A DNA stretch of 64,000 bases, taken from the NCBI GenBank assembly GCA_032191485.1, contig JAVDOI010000199.1:155001-219000 (forward strand), read 5' to 3'. Below are positions 45,069 to 59,100 of this stretch, one piece after another. Numbering within the stretch: position 1 is the first letter of the stretch; the number at the start of each line of letters is the position of its first letter. A program made the position numbers and the translations under genes. A model generated the notes under the pieces. That model worked only from the letters and a program-made list of their open reading frames with translations. It was not told where the DNA came from and did not search any database. The DNA comes from Leptoclinus maculatus (taxonomy: Eukaryota; Chordata; Actinopteri; Perciformes; Stichaeidae).

Positions 45069-48000
45069 CAGGGGCGTAGAGGCTCTCGGGAGGTATACTG
45101 GAGCCGAGTTTCAGAAAAAAAAACGGCTTCTATCACCTCCAAATCGATTTTAAGGACGTTTTCATTTGAAAAGTTGACCCAGGCTGCAATACATTATTTT
45201 CCCCACAGGAGGGGCACTGACTGAAGTGAGCAAAAACTTGGAAAAATTATAAAAATAGTTAAAACGCTTAAAATGAATGAAATAACTAACCAGGAAAATT
45301 CAAGACCACCTCTCCGTGATGCATGTGCAGTGGCTGGATACAATTCATCCGGGAAGTACCGGTAAAAAATACAAACACCTCGCAAAAAACACATTAAATT
45401 CACTAAAAATGGTCAAAATGGTTAAAATGAAGAAAATAACCCCCCACCTACACTCAGGGACACCTACCCGGGAAACGAGTGCAGTCCCAGGCTAAAAGTC
45501 ATCCGGGAAGTATCGATGCACCTCACAAACACCTGGAAAGCTCAATATTAGAAGTACCAAAAAATGACCCAAATCACCAAAGTCACTTTAATTACCCACA
45601 AAACAGGTACTTTCCCCGGGTAAACTACCTCCACAACCACCCCCTGGACCTCCCAGCACCTCCCAGCACCTTCCAGCACCCTAACTGGGGTCAGAATTAA
45701 GAAAATCAGCCTCCCTCCACACTCCTCCACAAGCCAACACTTGAACATACACTTACCCGGACACCCCCCACCCCAACCCCGCAGAAACACCTCCGCAACA
45801 TGCCCCTGGGACCCCGTGCTCCAGGGGGTCCCGTGCCCCCACTCTTAAGCCCCCTCCCTGGGTTAAAACCCATCCCTGGCCCTCCCCGAGTTTCGTACAC
45901 TTGGTAGTACAAATCGAGAATTTGTGAAAATATGTCAGAGTACAAACAGCACTGAGGCCAAAACTTGGAAAAATTATAAAAATGGTTAAAACGCTTAAAA
46001 TGAATGAAATAACTAACCAGGAAAATTCAAGACCACCTCCCCATGATGCATGTGCAGTGGCTCGATACAATTCATCCGGGAAGTACCGGTAAAAAATACA
46101 AACACCTCGCAAAACACATATTAAATTCACTATAAATGGTCAAAATGGTTAAAATGAAGAAAATAACCCCCCACCTACAACCAGGACAGCCTACCCGGGA
46201 AATGTGTGCAGTCCCAGGCTACAATTCATCCGGGAAGTACCGTTAGGAAATGCAAACACCTCGCAAAAAACATATTAAAATCACAAAAAATGGTCAAAAT
46301 GGTCAAAATGAATAAAAGAACCATACAGGTACACTCAGAAAACATGGCCAGAGGTGTTTAGCCACTTTAAACCCGAACCTGATCCGATCTAGAGCCTCAA
46401 AAGCCGGTTTAGTGACCAAAACCAATAGGCTGGAGGAAATACTTCTACATTGAACTTTTGAAGCATTTTTCGACCGATTTTCCCGGGTTCTTTTCACCAG
46501 GGCCGTGGAGGCTCTCGGGAGGTATACTGGAGCCGAGTTTCAGAAAAAAAAACGGCTTCTATCACCTCCAAATCGATTTTAAGGACGTTTTCATTTGAAA
46601 AGTTGACCCAGGCTGCAATACATTATTTTCCCCACAGGAGGGGCACTGACTGAAGTGAGCAAAAACTTGGAAAAATTATAAAAATGGTTAAAACGCTTAA
46701 AATGAATGAAATAACTAACCAGGAAAATTCAAGACCACCTCTCCGTGATGCATGTGCAGTGGCTGGATACAATTCATCCGGGAAGTACCGGTAAAAAATA
46801 CAAACACCTCGCAAAACACATATTAAAATCACAAAAAATTGTCAAAATGGTCAAAATTAATAAAAAAAACATACAGGTACACTCAGAAGGAATGGCCAGA
46901 GGTGTTTAGCCACTTTAAACCCGAACCTGATCCGATCTAGAGCCTCAAAAGCCGGTTTAGTGACCAAAACCAATAGGCTGGAGGAAATACTTCTACATTG
47001 AACTTTTGAAGCATTTTTCGACCGATTTTCCCGGGTTATTTTCACCAGGGGCGTAGAGGCTCTCGGGAGGTATACTGGAGCCGAGTTTCAGGAAAAAAAA
47101 CGGCTTCTATCACCTCCAAATCGATTTTAAGGACGTTTTCATTTTAAAAGTTGACCCAGGCTGCAATACATTATTTTCCCCACAGGAGGGGCACTGACTG
47201 AAGTGAGCAAAAACTTGGAAAAATGATAAACGGGGTTAAAACGCTTAAAATGAATGAAATAACTAATCAGGAAAATTCAAGACCACCTCGCCGTGATGCA
47301 TGTTTAGTGGCAGGATACAATTCATCAGGCAAGTACCGGTAAAAAATACAAACACCTCGCAAAACACATATTAAATTCACTATAAATAATCAAAATGGTT
47401 AAAATGACAAAAATAACCCCCCACCTACACTCAGGACCACCTACGCGGGAAAGGTGTGCAGTCCCAGGCTAAAATTCATCCGGGAAGTACCGTTAAGAAA
47501 TGCAAACACCTCGCAAAAAACATATTAAAATCACTAAAAATGGTCAAAATTAATAAAAGAACCATACAGGTACACTCAGAAGGAATGGCCAGAGGAGTTT
47601 AGCCACTTTAAACCCGAACCTGATCCGATCTAGAGCCTCAAAAGCCGGTTTAGTGACCAAAACCAATAGGCTGGAGGAAATACTTCTACATTGAACTTTT
47701 GAAGCATTTTTCGACCGATTTTCCCGGGTTCTTTTCACCAGATGCGTAGAGGCTCTCGGGAGGTATACTGGAGCCGAGTTTCAGAAAGAAAAACGGCTTC
47801 TATCACCTCCAAATCGATTTTAAGGACGTTTTCATTTGAAAAGTTGACCCAGGCTGCAATACATTATTTTCCCCACAGGAGGGGCACTGACTGAAGTGAG
47901 CAAAAACTTGGAAAAATGATAAACGGGGTTAAAACGCTTAAAATGAATGAAATAACTAATCAGGAAAATTCAAGACCACCTCCCCGTGATGCATGTGCAG

Positions 48001-49640
48001 TTGCAGGATACAATTCATCAGGCAATTACCGGTAAAAAATACAAACACCTCGCAAAACACATATTAAATTCACTATAAATAATCAAAATGGTTAAAATGA
48101 CAAAAATAACCCCCCAACTACACTCACGACCACCTACGCGGGAAAGGTGTGCAGTCCCAGGCTAAAATTCATCCGGGAAGTACCGTTAAGAAATGCAAAC
48201 ACCTCGCAAAACACATATTAAAATCACAAAAAATGGTCAAAATGGTCAAAATTAATAAAAAAAACATACAGGTACACTCAGAAGGAATGGCCAGAGGTGT
48301 TTAGCCACTTTAAACCCGAACCTGATCCGATCTAGAGCCTCAAAAGCCGGTTTAGTGACCAAAACCAATAGGCTGGAGGAAATACTTCTACATTAAACTT
48401 TTGAAGCATTTTTCGACCGATTTTCCCGGGTTCTTTTCACCAGGGCCGTAGAGGCTCTCGGGAGGTATACTGGAGCCGAGTTTCAGGAAAAAAAACGGCT
48501 TCTATCACCTCCAAATCGATTTTAAGGACGTTTTCATTTGAAAAGTTGACCCAGGCTGCAATACATTATTTTCCCCACAGGAAGGGCACTGACTGAAGTG
48601 AGCAAAAACTTGGAAAAATGATAAAAATGGTTAAAACGCTTAAAATGAATGAAATAACTAACCAGGAAAATTCAAGACCACCTCCCCGTGATGCATGTGC
48701 AGTGGCAGGATACAATTCATCCGGCAAGTACCGCTAAAAAATACAAACACCTCGCAAAACACATATTAAATTCACTCTAAATGGTCAAAATGGTTAAAAT
48801 GAAGAAAATAACCCCCCACCTACACTCAGGACCACCTACGCGGGAAAGGTGTGCAGTCCCAGGCTAAAATTCATCCGGGAAGTACCGTTAAGAAATGCAA
48901 ACACCTCGCAAAAAACATATTAAAATCACTAAAAATGGTCAAAATTGTCAAAATTAATAAAAGAACCATACAGGTACACTCAGAAGGAATGGCCAGAGGA
49001 GTTTAGCCACTTTAAACCCGAACCTGATCCGATATAGAGCCTCAAAAGCCGGTTTAGTGACCAAAACCAATAGGCTGGAGGAAATACTTCTACATTGAAC
49101 TTTTGAAGCATTTTTCGACCGATTTTCCCGGGTTCTTTTCACCAGGGGCGTAGAGGCTCTCGGGAGGTATACTGGAGCCGAGTTTCAGAAAAAAAAACGG
49201 CTTCTATCACCTCCAAATCGATTTTAAGGACGTTTTCATTTGAAAAGTTGACCCAGGCTGCAATACATTATTTTCCCCACAGGAGGGGCACTGACTGAAG
49301 TGAGCAAAAACTTGGAAAAATTATAAAAATGGTTAAAACGCTTAAAATGAATGAAATAACTAACCAGGAAAATTCAAGACCACCTCTCCGTGATGCATGT
49401 GCAGTGGCTGGATACAATTCATCCGGGAAGTACCGGTAAAAAATACAAACACCTCGCAAAACACATATTAAAATCACAAAAATGGTCAAAATGGTCAAAA
49501 TTAATAAAAAAAACATACAGGTACACTCAGAAGGAATGGCCAGAGGTGTTTAGCCACTTTAAACCCGAACCTGATCCGATCTAGAGCCTCAAAAGCCGGT
49601 TTAGTGACCAAAACCAATAGGCTGGAGGAAATACTTCTAC
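45069..49640. repeat. Super-repeat 3 of the satellite, incomplete
   Basis: It begins with a chimeric unit and the spacings 1429, 548, 693, 1404 and 548, as in super-repeat 1. It then passes into the dimer zone instead of the 1,788-bp triplets. Confidence 0.75.
45448..45955. repeat. Chimeric C-rich satellite unit, copy 3
   Basis: Third copy, 8,890 bp after the second. The satellite after it carries CCCCATGATGCATG, as after copy 1, whereas copy 2 is followed by CTCCGTGATGCATG; this shows recombination just outside the block. Confidence 0.85.
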
Positions 49641-52600
49641 ATTAAACTTTTGAAGCATTTTTCGACCGATTTTCCCGGGTTCTTTTCACCAGGGCCGTAG
49701 AGGCTCTCGGGAGGTATACTGGAGCCGAGTTTCAGGAAAAAAAACGGCTTCTATCACCTCCAAATCGATTTTAAGGACGTTTTCATTTGAAAAGTTGACC
49801 CAGGCTGCAATACATTATTTTCCCCACAGGAAGGGCACTGACTGAAGTGAGCAAAAACTTGGAAAAATGATAAAAATGGTTAAAACGCTTAAAATGAATG
49901 AAATAACTAACCAGGAAAATTCAAGACCACCTCCCCGTGATGCATGTGCAGTGGCAGGATACAATTCATCCGGCAAGTACCGCTAAAAAATACAAACACC
50001 TCGCAAAACACATATTAAATTCACTATAAATGGTCAAAATGGTTAAAATGAAGAAAATAACCCCCCACCTACACTCAGGACCACCTACGCGGGAAAGGTG
50101 TGCAGTCCCAGGCTAAAATTCATCCGGGAAGTACCGTTAAGAAATGCAAACACCTCGCAAAAAACATATTAAAATCACTAAAAATGGTCAAAATTAATAA
50201 AAGAACCATACAGGTACACTCAGAAGGAATGGCCAGAGGTGTTTAGCCACTTTAAACCCGAACCTGATCCGATCTAGAGCCTCAAAAGCCGGTTTAGTGA
50301 CCAAAACCAATAGGCTGGAGGAAATACTTCTACATTGAACTTTTGAAGCATTTTTCGACCGATTTTCCCGGGTTCTTTTCACCAGGGGCGTAGAGGCTCT
50401 CGGGAGGTATACTGGAGCCGAGTTTCAGAAAAAAAAACGGCTTCTATCACCTCCAAATCGATTTTAAGGACGTTTTCATTTGAAAAGTTGACCCAGGCTG
50501 CAATACATTATTTTCCCCACAGGAGGGGCACTGACTGAAGTGAGCAAAAACTTGGAAAAATTATAAAAATGGTTAAAACGCTTAAAATGAATGAAATAAC
50601 TAACCAGGAAAATTCAAGACCACCTCTCCGTGATGCATGTGCAGTGGCTGGATACAATTCATCCGGGAAGTACCGGTAAAAAATACAAACACCTCGCAAA
50701 ACACATATTAAAATCACAAAAAATGGTCAAAATGGTTAAAATGAAGAAAATAACCCCCCACCTACACTCAGGACCACCTACGCGGGAAAGGTGTGCAGTC
50801 CCAGGCTAAAATTCATCCGGGAAGTACCGTTAAGAAATGCAAACACCTCGCAAAAAACATATTAAAATCACTAAAAATGGTCAAAATGGTCAAAATTAAT
50901 AAAAGAACCATACAGGTACACTCAGAAGGAATGGCCAGAGGAGTTTAGCCACTTTAAACCCGAACCTGATCCGATCTAGAGCCTCAAAAGCCGGTTTAGT
51001 GACCAAAACCAATAGGCTGGAGGAAATACTTCTACATTAAACTTTTGAAGCATTTTTCGACCGATTTTCCCGGGTTCTTTTCACCAGGGCCGTAGAGGCT
51101 CTCGGGAGGTATACTGGAGCCGAGTTTCAGGAAAAAAAACGGCTTCTATCACCTCCAAATCGATTTTAAGGACGTTTTCATTTGAAAAGTTGACCCAGGC
51201 TGCAATACATTATTTTCCCCACAGGAAGGGCACTGACTGAAGTGAGCAAAAACTTGGAAAAATGATAAAAATGGTTAAAACGCTTAAAATGAATGAAATA
51301 ACTAACCAGGAAAATTCAAGACCACCTCCCCGTGATGCATGTGCAGTGGCAGGATACAATTCATCCGGCAAGTACCGCTAAAAAATCCAAACACCTCGCA
51401 AAACACATATTAAATTCACTATAAATGGTCAAAATGGTTAAAATGAAGAAAATAACCCCCCACCTACACTCAGGACCACCTACGCGGGAAAGGTGTGCAG
51501 TCCCAGGCTAAAATTCATCCGGGAAGTACCGTTAAGAAATGCAAACACCTCGCAAAAAACATATTAAAATCACTAAAAATGGTCAAAATTAATAAAAGAA
51601 CCATACAGGTACACTCAGAAGGAATGGCCAGAGGTGTTTAGCCACTTTAAACCCGAACCTGATCCGATCTAGAGCCTCAAAAGCCGGTTTAGTGACCAAA
51701 ACCAATAGGCTGGAGGAAATACTTCTACATTGAACTTTTGAAGCATTTTTCGACCGATTTTCCCGGGTTCTTTTCACCAGGGGCGTAGAGGCTCTCGGGA
51801 GGTATACTGGAGCCAAGTTTCAGAAAAAAAAACGGCTTCTATCACCTCCAAATCGATTTTAAGGACGTTTTCATTTGAAAAGTTGACCCAGGCTGCAATA
51901 CATTATTTTCCCCACAGGAGGGGCACTGACTGAAGTGAGCAAAAACTTGGAAAAATTATAAAAATGGTTAAAACGCTTAAAATGAATGAAATAACTAACC
52001 AGGAAAATTCAAGACCACCTCTCCGTGATGCATGTGCAGTGGCTGGATACAATTCATCCGGGAAGTACCGGTAAAAAATACAAACACCTCGCAAAACACA
52101 TATTAAAATCACAAAAAATGGTCAAAATGGTTAAAATGAAGAAAATAACCCCCCACCTACACTCAGGACCACCTACGCGGGAAAGGTGTGCAGTCCCAGG
52201 CTAAAATTCATCCGGGAAGTACCGTTAAGAAATGCAAACACCTCGCAAAAAACATATTAAAATCACTAAAAATGGTCAAAATGGTCAAAATTAATAAAAG
52301 AACCATACAGGTACACTCAGAAGGAATGGCCAGAGGAGTTTAGCCACTTTAAACCCGAACCTGATCCGATCTAGAGCCTCAAAAGCCGGTTTAGTGACCA
52401 AAACCAATAGGCTGGAGGAAATACTTCTACATTAAACTTTTGAAGCATTTTTCGACCGATTTTCCCGGGTTCTTTTCACCAGGGCCGTAGAGGCTCTCGG
52501 GAGGTATACTGGAGCCGAGTTTCAGGAAAAAAAACGGCTTCTATCACCTCCAAATCGATTTTAAGGACGTTTTCATTTGAAAAGTTGACCCAGGCTGCAA

Positions 52601-53123
52601 TACATTATTTTCCCCACAGGAAGGGCACTGACTGAAGTGAGCAAAAACTTGGAAAAATGATAAAAATGGTTAAAACGCTTAAAATGAATGAAATAACTAA
52701 CCAGGAAAATTCAAGACCACCTCCCCGTGATGCATGTGCAGTGGCAGGATACAATTCATCCGGCAAGTACCGCTAAAAAATACAAACATCTCGCAAAACA
52801 CATATTAAATTCACTATAAATGGTCAAAATGGTTAAAATGAAGAAAATAACCCCCCACCTACACTCAGGACCACCTACGCGGGAAAGGTGTGCAGTCCCA
52901 GGCTAAAATTCATCCGGGAAGTACCGTTAAGAAATGCAAACACCTCGCAAAAAACATATTAAAATCACTAAAAATGGTCAAAATTAATAAAAGAACCATA
53001 CAGGTACACTCAGAAGGAATGGCCAGAGGTGTTTAGCCACTTTAAACCCGAACCTGATCCGATCTAGAGCCTCAAAAGCCGGTTTAGTGACCAAAACCAA
53101 TAGGCTGGAGGAAATACTTCTAC
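49641..53123. repeat. Dimer zone of the satellite (1,395-bp period)
   Basis: A diagnostic core variant ACATTAAAC (elsewhere usually ACATTGAAC) recurs at 49641, 51036 and 52431, exactly 1,395 bp apart. The period holds one unit of this type and one without it. Confidence 0.8.
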
Positions 53124-56100
53124 ATTAAACTTTTGAAGCATTTTTCGACCGATTTTCCCGGGTTCTTTTCACCAGGGCCGTAGAGGCTCTCGGGAGGTAT
53201 ACTGGAGCCGAGTTTCAGAAAAAAAACGGCTTCTATCACCTACAAATCGATTTTAAGGACGTTTTCATTTGAAAAGTTGACCCAGGCTGCAATACATTAT
53301 TTTCCCCACAGGAGGGGCACTGACTGAAGTGAGCAAAAACTTGGAAAAATGATAAAAATGGTTAAAACGCTTAAAATGAATGAAATAACTAACCAGGAAA
53401 ATTCAAGACCACCTCCCCGTGATGCATGTGCAGTGGCAGGATACAATTCATCCGGCAAGTACCGCTAAAAAATACAAACACCTCGCAAAACACATATTAA
53501 ATTCACTATAAATGGTCAAAATGGTTAAAATGAAGAAAATAACCGCCCACCTACACTCAGGACCACCTACGCGGGAAAGGTGTGCAGTCCCAGGCTAAAA
53601 TTCATCCGGGAAGTACCGTTAAGAAATGCAAACACCTCGCAAAAAACATATTAAAATCACTAAAAATCGTCAAAATGGTCAAAATTAATAAAAGAACCAT
53701 ACAGGTACACTCAGAAGGAATGGCCAGAGGAGTTTAGCCACTTTAAACCCGAACCTGATCCGATATAGAGCCTCAAAAGCCGGTTTAGTGACCAAAACCA
53801 ATAGGCTGGAGGAAATACTTCTACATTGAACTTTTGAAGCATTTTTCGACCGATTTTCCCGGGTTCTTTTCACCAGGGGCGTAGAGGCTCTCGGGAGGTA
53901 TACTGGAGCCGAGTTTCAGAAAAAAAAACGGCTTCTATCACCTCCAAATCGATTTTAAGGACGTTTTCATTTGAAAAGTTGACCCAGGCTGCAATACATT
54001 ATTTTCCCCACAGGAGGGGCACTGACTGAAGTGAGCAAAAACTTGGAAAAATGATAAACGGGGTTAAAACGCTTAAAATGAATGAAATAACTAATCAGGA
54101 AAATTCAAGACCACCTCCCCGTGATGCATGTGCAGTGGCAGGATACAATTCATCAGGCAAGTACCGGTAAAAAATACAAACACCTCGCAAAACACATATT
54201 AAATTCACTATAAATGGTCAAAATGGTTAAAATGAAGAAAATAACCCCCCACCTACACTCAGGACCACCTACGCGGGAAAGGTGTGCAGTCCCAGGCTAA
54301 AATTCATCCGGGAAGTACCGTTAAGAAATGAAAACACCTCGCAAAAAACATATTAAAATCACAAAAAATGGTCAAAATGGTCAAAATTAATAAAAGAACC
54401 ATACAGGTACACTCAGAAGGAATGGCCAGAGGTGTTTAGCCACTTTAAACCCGAACCTGATCCGATCTAGAGCCTCAAAAGCCGGTTTAGTGACCAAAAC
54501 CAATAGGCTGGAGGAAATACTTCTACATTGAACTTTTGAAGCATTTTTCGACCGATTTTCCCGGGTTCTTTTCACCAGGGCCGTAGAGGCTCTCGGGAGG
54601 TATACTGGAGCCGAGTTTCAGAAAAAAAACGGCTTCTATCACCTCCAAATCGATTTTAAGGACGTTTTCATTTGAAAAGTTGACCCAGGCTGCAATACAT
54701 TATTTTCCCCACAGGAGGGGCATTGACTGAAGTGAGCAAAAACTTGGAAAAATGATAAACGGGGTTAAAACGCTTAAAATGAATGAAATAACTAATCAGG
54801 AAAATTCAAGACCACCTCCCCGTGATGCATGTGCAGTGGCAGGATACAATTCATCCGGCAAGTACCGCTAAAAAATACAAACACCTCGCAAAACACATAT
54901 TAAATTCACTCTAAATGGTCAAAATGGTTAAAATGAAGAAAATAACCCCCCACCTACACTCAGGACCACCTACGCGGGAAAGGTGTGCAGTCCCAGGCTA
55001 AAATTCATCCGGGAAGTACCGTTAAGAAATGCAAACACCTCGCAAAAAACATATTAAAATCACTAAAAATGGTCAAAATGGTCAAAATTAATAAAAGAAC
55101 CATACAGGTACACTCAGAAGGAATGGCCAGAGGAGTTTAGCCACTTTAAACCCGAACCTGATCCGATCTAGAGCCTCAAAAGCCGGTTTAGTGACCAAAA
55201 CCAATAGGCTGGAGGAAATACTTCTACATTGAACTTTTGAAGCATTTTTCGACCGATTTTCCCGGGTTCTTTTCACCAGGGCCGTAGAGGCTCTCGGGAG
55301 GTATACTGGAGCCGAGTTTCAGAAAAAAAAACGGCTTCTATCACCTACAAATCGATTTTAAGGACGTTTTCATTTGAAAAGTTGACCCAGGCTGCAATAC
55401 ATTATTTTCCCCACAGGAGGGGCACTGACTGAAGTGAGCAAAAACTTGGAAAAATGATAAAAATGGTTAAAACGCTTAAAATGAATGAAATAACTAACCA
55501 GGAAAATTCAAGACCACCTCCCCGTGATGCATGTGCAGTGGCAGGATACAATTCATCCGGCAAGTACCGCTAAAAAATACAAACATCTCGCAAAACACAT
55601 ATTAAATTCACTATAAATGGTCAAAATGGTTAAAATGAAGAAAATAACCCCCCACCTACACTCAGGACCACCTACGCGGGAAAGGTGTGCAGTCCCAGGC
55701 TAAAATTCATCCGGGAAGTACCGTTAAGAAATGCAAACACCTCGCAAAAAACATATTAAAATCACTAAAAATGGTCAAAATTAATAAAAGAACCATACAG
55801 GTACACTCAGAAGGAATGGCCAGAGGTGTTTAGCCACTTTAAACCCGAACCTGATCCGATCTAGAGCCTCAAAAGCCGGTTTAGTGACCAAAACCAATAG
55901 GCTGGAGGAAATACTTCTACATTAAACTTTTGAAGCATTTTTCGACCGATTTTCCCGGGTTCTTTTCACCAGGGCCGTAGAGGCTCTCGGGAGGTATACT
56001 GGAGCCGAGTTTCAGAAAAAAAACGGCTTCTATCACCTACAAATCGATTTTAAGGACGTTTTCATTTGAAAAGTTGACCCAGGCTGCAATACATTATTTT

Positions 56101-59100
56101 CCCCACAGGAGGGGCACTGACTGAAGTGAGCAAAAACTTGGAAAAATGATAAAAATGGTTAAAACGCTTAAAATGAATGAAATAACTAACCAGGAAAATT
56201 CAAGACCACCTCCCCGTGATGCATGTGCAGTGGCAGGATACAATTCATCCGGCAAGTACCGCTAAAAAATACAAACACCTCGCAAAACACATATTAAATT
56301 CACTATAAATGGTCAAAATGGTTAAAATGAAGAAAATAACCGCCCACCTACACTCAGGACCACCTACGCGGGAAAGGTGTGCAGTCCCAGGCTAAAATTC
56401 ATCCGGGAAGTACCGTTAAGAAATGCAAACACCTCGCAAAAAACATATTAAAATCACTAAAAATCGTCAAAATGGTCAAAATTAATAAAAGAACCATACA
56501 GGTACACTCAGAAGGAATGGCCAGAGGAGTTTAGCCACTTTAAACCCGAACCTGATCCGATATAGAGCCTCAAAAGCCGGTTTAGTGACCAAAACCAATA
56601 GGCTGGAGGAAATACTTCTACATTGAACTTTTGAAGCATTTTTCGACCGATTTTCCCGGGTTCTTTTCACCAGGGGCGTAGAGGCTCTCGGGAGGTATAC
56701 TGGAGCCGAGTTTCAGAAAAAAAAACGGCTTCTATCACCTCCAAATCGATTTTAAGGACGTTTTCATTTGAAAAGTTGACCCAGGCTGCAATACATTATT
56801 TTCCCCACAGGAGGGGCACTGACTGAAGTGAGCAAAAACTTGGAAAAATGATAAACGGGGTTAAAACGCTTAAAATGAATGAAATAACTAATCAGGAAAA
56901 TTCAAGACCACCTCCCCGTGATGCATGTGCAGTGGCAGGATACAATTCATCAGGCAAGTACCGGTAAAAAATACAAACACCTCGCAAAACACATATTAAA
57001 TTCACTATAAATGGTCAAAATGGTTAAAATGAAGAAAATAACCCCCCACCTACACTCAGGACCACCTACGCGGGAAAGGTGTGCAGTCCCAGGCTAAAAT
57101 TCATCCGGGAAGTACCGTTAAGAAATGAAAACACCTCGCAAAAAACATATTAAAATCACAAAAAATGGTCAAAATGGTCAAAATTAATAAAAGAACCATA
57201 CAGGTACACTCAGAAGGAATGGCCAGAGGTGTTTAGCCACTTTAAACCCGAACCTGATCCGATCTAGAGCCTCAAAAGCCGGTTTAGTGACCAAAACCAA
57301 TAGGCTGGAGGAAATACTTCTACATTGAACTTTTGAAGCATTTTTCGACCGATTTTCCCGGGTTCTTTTCACCAGGGCCGTAGAGGCTCTCGGGAGGTAT
57401 ACTGGAGCCGAGTTTCAGAAAAAAAACGGCTTCTATCACCTCCAAATCGATTTTAAGGACGTTTTCATTTGAAAAGTTGACCCAGGCTGCAATACATTAT
57501 TTTCCCCACAGGAGGGGCATTGACTGAAGTGAGCAAAAACTTGGAAAAATGATAAACGGGGTTAAAACGCTTAAAATGAATGAAATAACTAATCAGGAAA
57601 ATTCAAGACCACCTCCCCGTGATGCATGTGCAGTGGCAGGATACAATTCATCCGGCAAGTACCGCTAAAAAATACAAACACCTCGCAAAACACATATTAA
57701 ATTCACTCTAAATGGTCAAAATGGTTAAAATGAAGAAAATAACCCCCCACCTACACTCAGGACCACCTACGCGGGAAAGGTGTGCAGTCCCAGGCTAAAA
57801 TTCATCCGGGAAGTACCGTTAAGAAATGCAAACACCTCGCAAAAAACATATTAAAATCACTAAAAATGGTCAAAATGGTCAAAATTAATAAAAGAACCAT
57901 ACAGGTACACTCAGAAGGAATGGCCAGAGGAGTTTAGCCACTTTAAACCCGAACCTGATCCGATCTAGAGCCTCAAAAGCCGGTTTAGTGACCAAAACCA
58001 ATAGGCTGGAGGAAATACTTCTACATTGAACTTTTGAAGCATTTTTCGACCGATTTTCCCGGGTTCTTTTCACCAGGGCCGTAGAGGCTCTCGGGAGGTA
58101 TACTGGAGCCGAGTTTCAGAAAAAAAAACGGCTTCTATCACCTACAAATCGATTTTAAGGACGTTTTCATTTGAAAAGTTGACCCAGGCTGCAATACATT
58201 ATTTTCCCCACAGGAGGGGCACTGACTGAAGTGAGCAAAAACTTGGAAAAATGATAAAAATGGTTAAAACGCTTAAAATGAATGAAATAACTAACCAGGA
58301 AAATTCAAGACCACCTCCCCGTGATGCATGTGCAGTGGCAGGATACAATTCATCCGGCAAGTACCGCTAAAAAATACAAACACCTCGCAAAACACATATT
58401 AAATTCACTATAAATGGTCAAAATGGTTAAAATGAAGAAAATAACCGCCCACCTACACTCAGGACCACCTACGCGGGAAAGGTGTGCAGTCCCAGGCTAA
58501 AATTCATCCGGGAAGTACCGTTAAGAAATGCAAACACCTCGCAAAAAACATATTAAAATCACTAAAAATCGTCAAAATGGTCAAAATTAATAAAAGAACC
58601 ATACAGGTACACTCAGAAGGAATGGCCAGAGGAGTTTAGCCACTTTAAACCCGAACCTGATCCGATCTAGAGCCTCAAAAGCCGGTTTAGTGACCAAAAC
58701 CAATAGGCTGGAGGAAATACTTCTACATTGAACTTTTGAAGCATTTTTCGACCGATTTTCCCGGGTTCTTTTCACCAGGGCCGTAGAGGCTCTCGGGAGG
58801 TATACTGGAGCCGAGTTTCAGAAAGAAAAACGGCTTCTATCACCTCCAAATCGATTTTAAGGACGTTTTCATTTGAAAAGTTGACCCAGGCTGCAATACA
58901 TTATTTTCCCCACAGGAGGGGCACTGACTGAAGTGAGCAAAAACTTGGAAAAATGATAAACGGGGTTAAAACGCTTAAAATGAATGAAATAACTAATCAG
59001 GAAAATTCAAGACCACCTCCCCGTGATGCATGTGCAGTGACAGGATACAATTCATCCGGCAAGTACCGCTAAAAAATACAAACACCTCGCAAAACACATA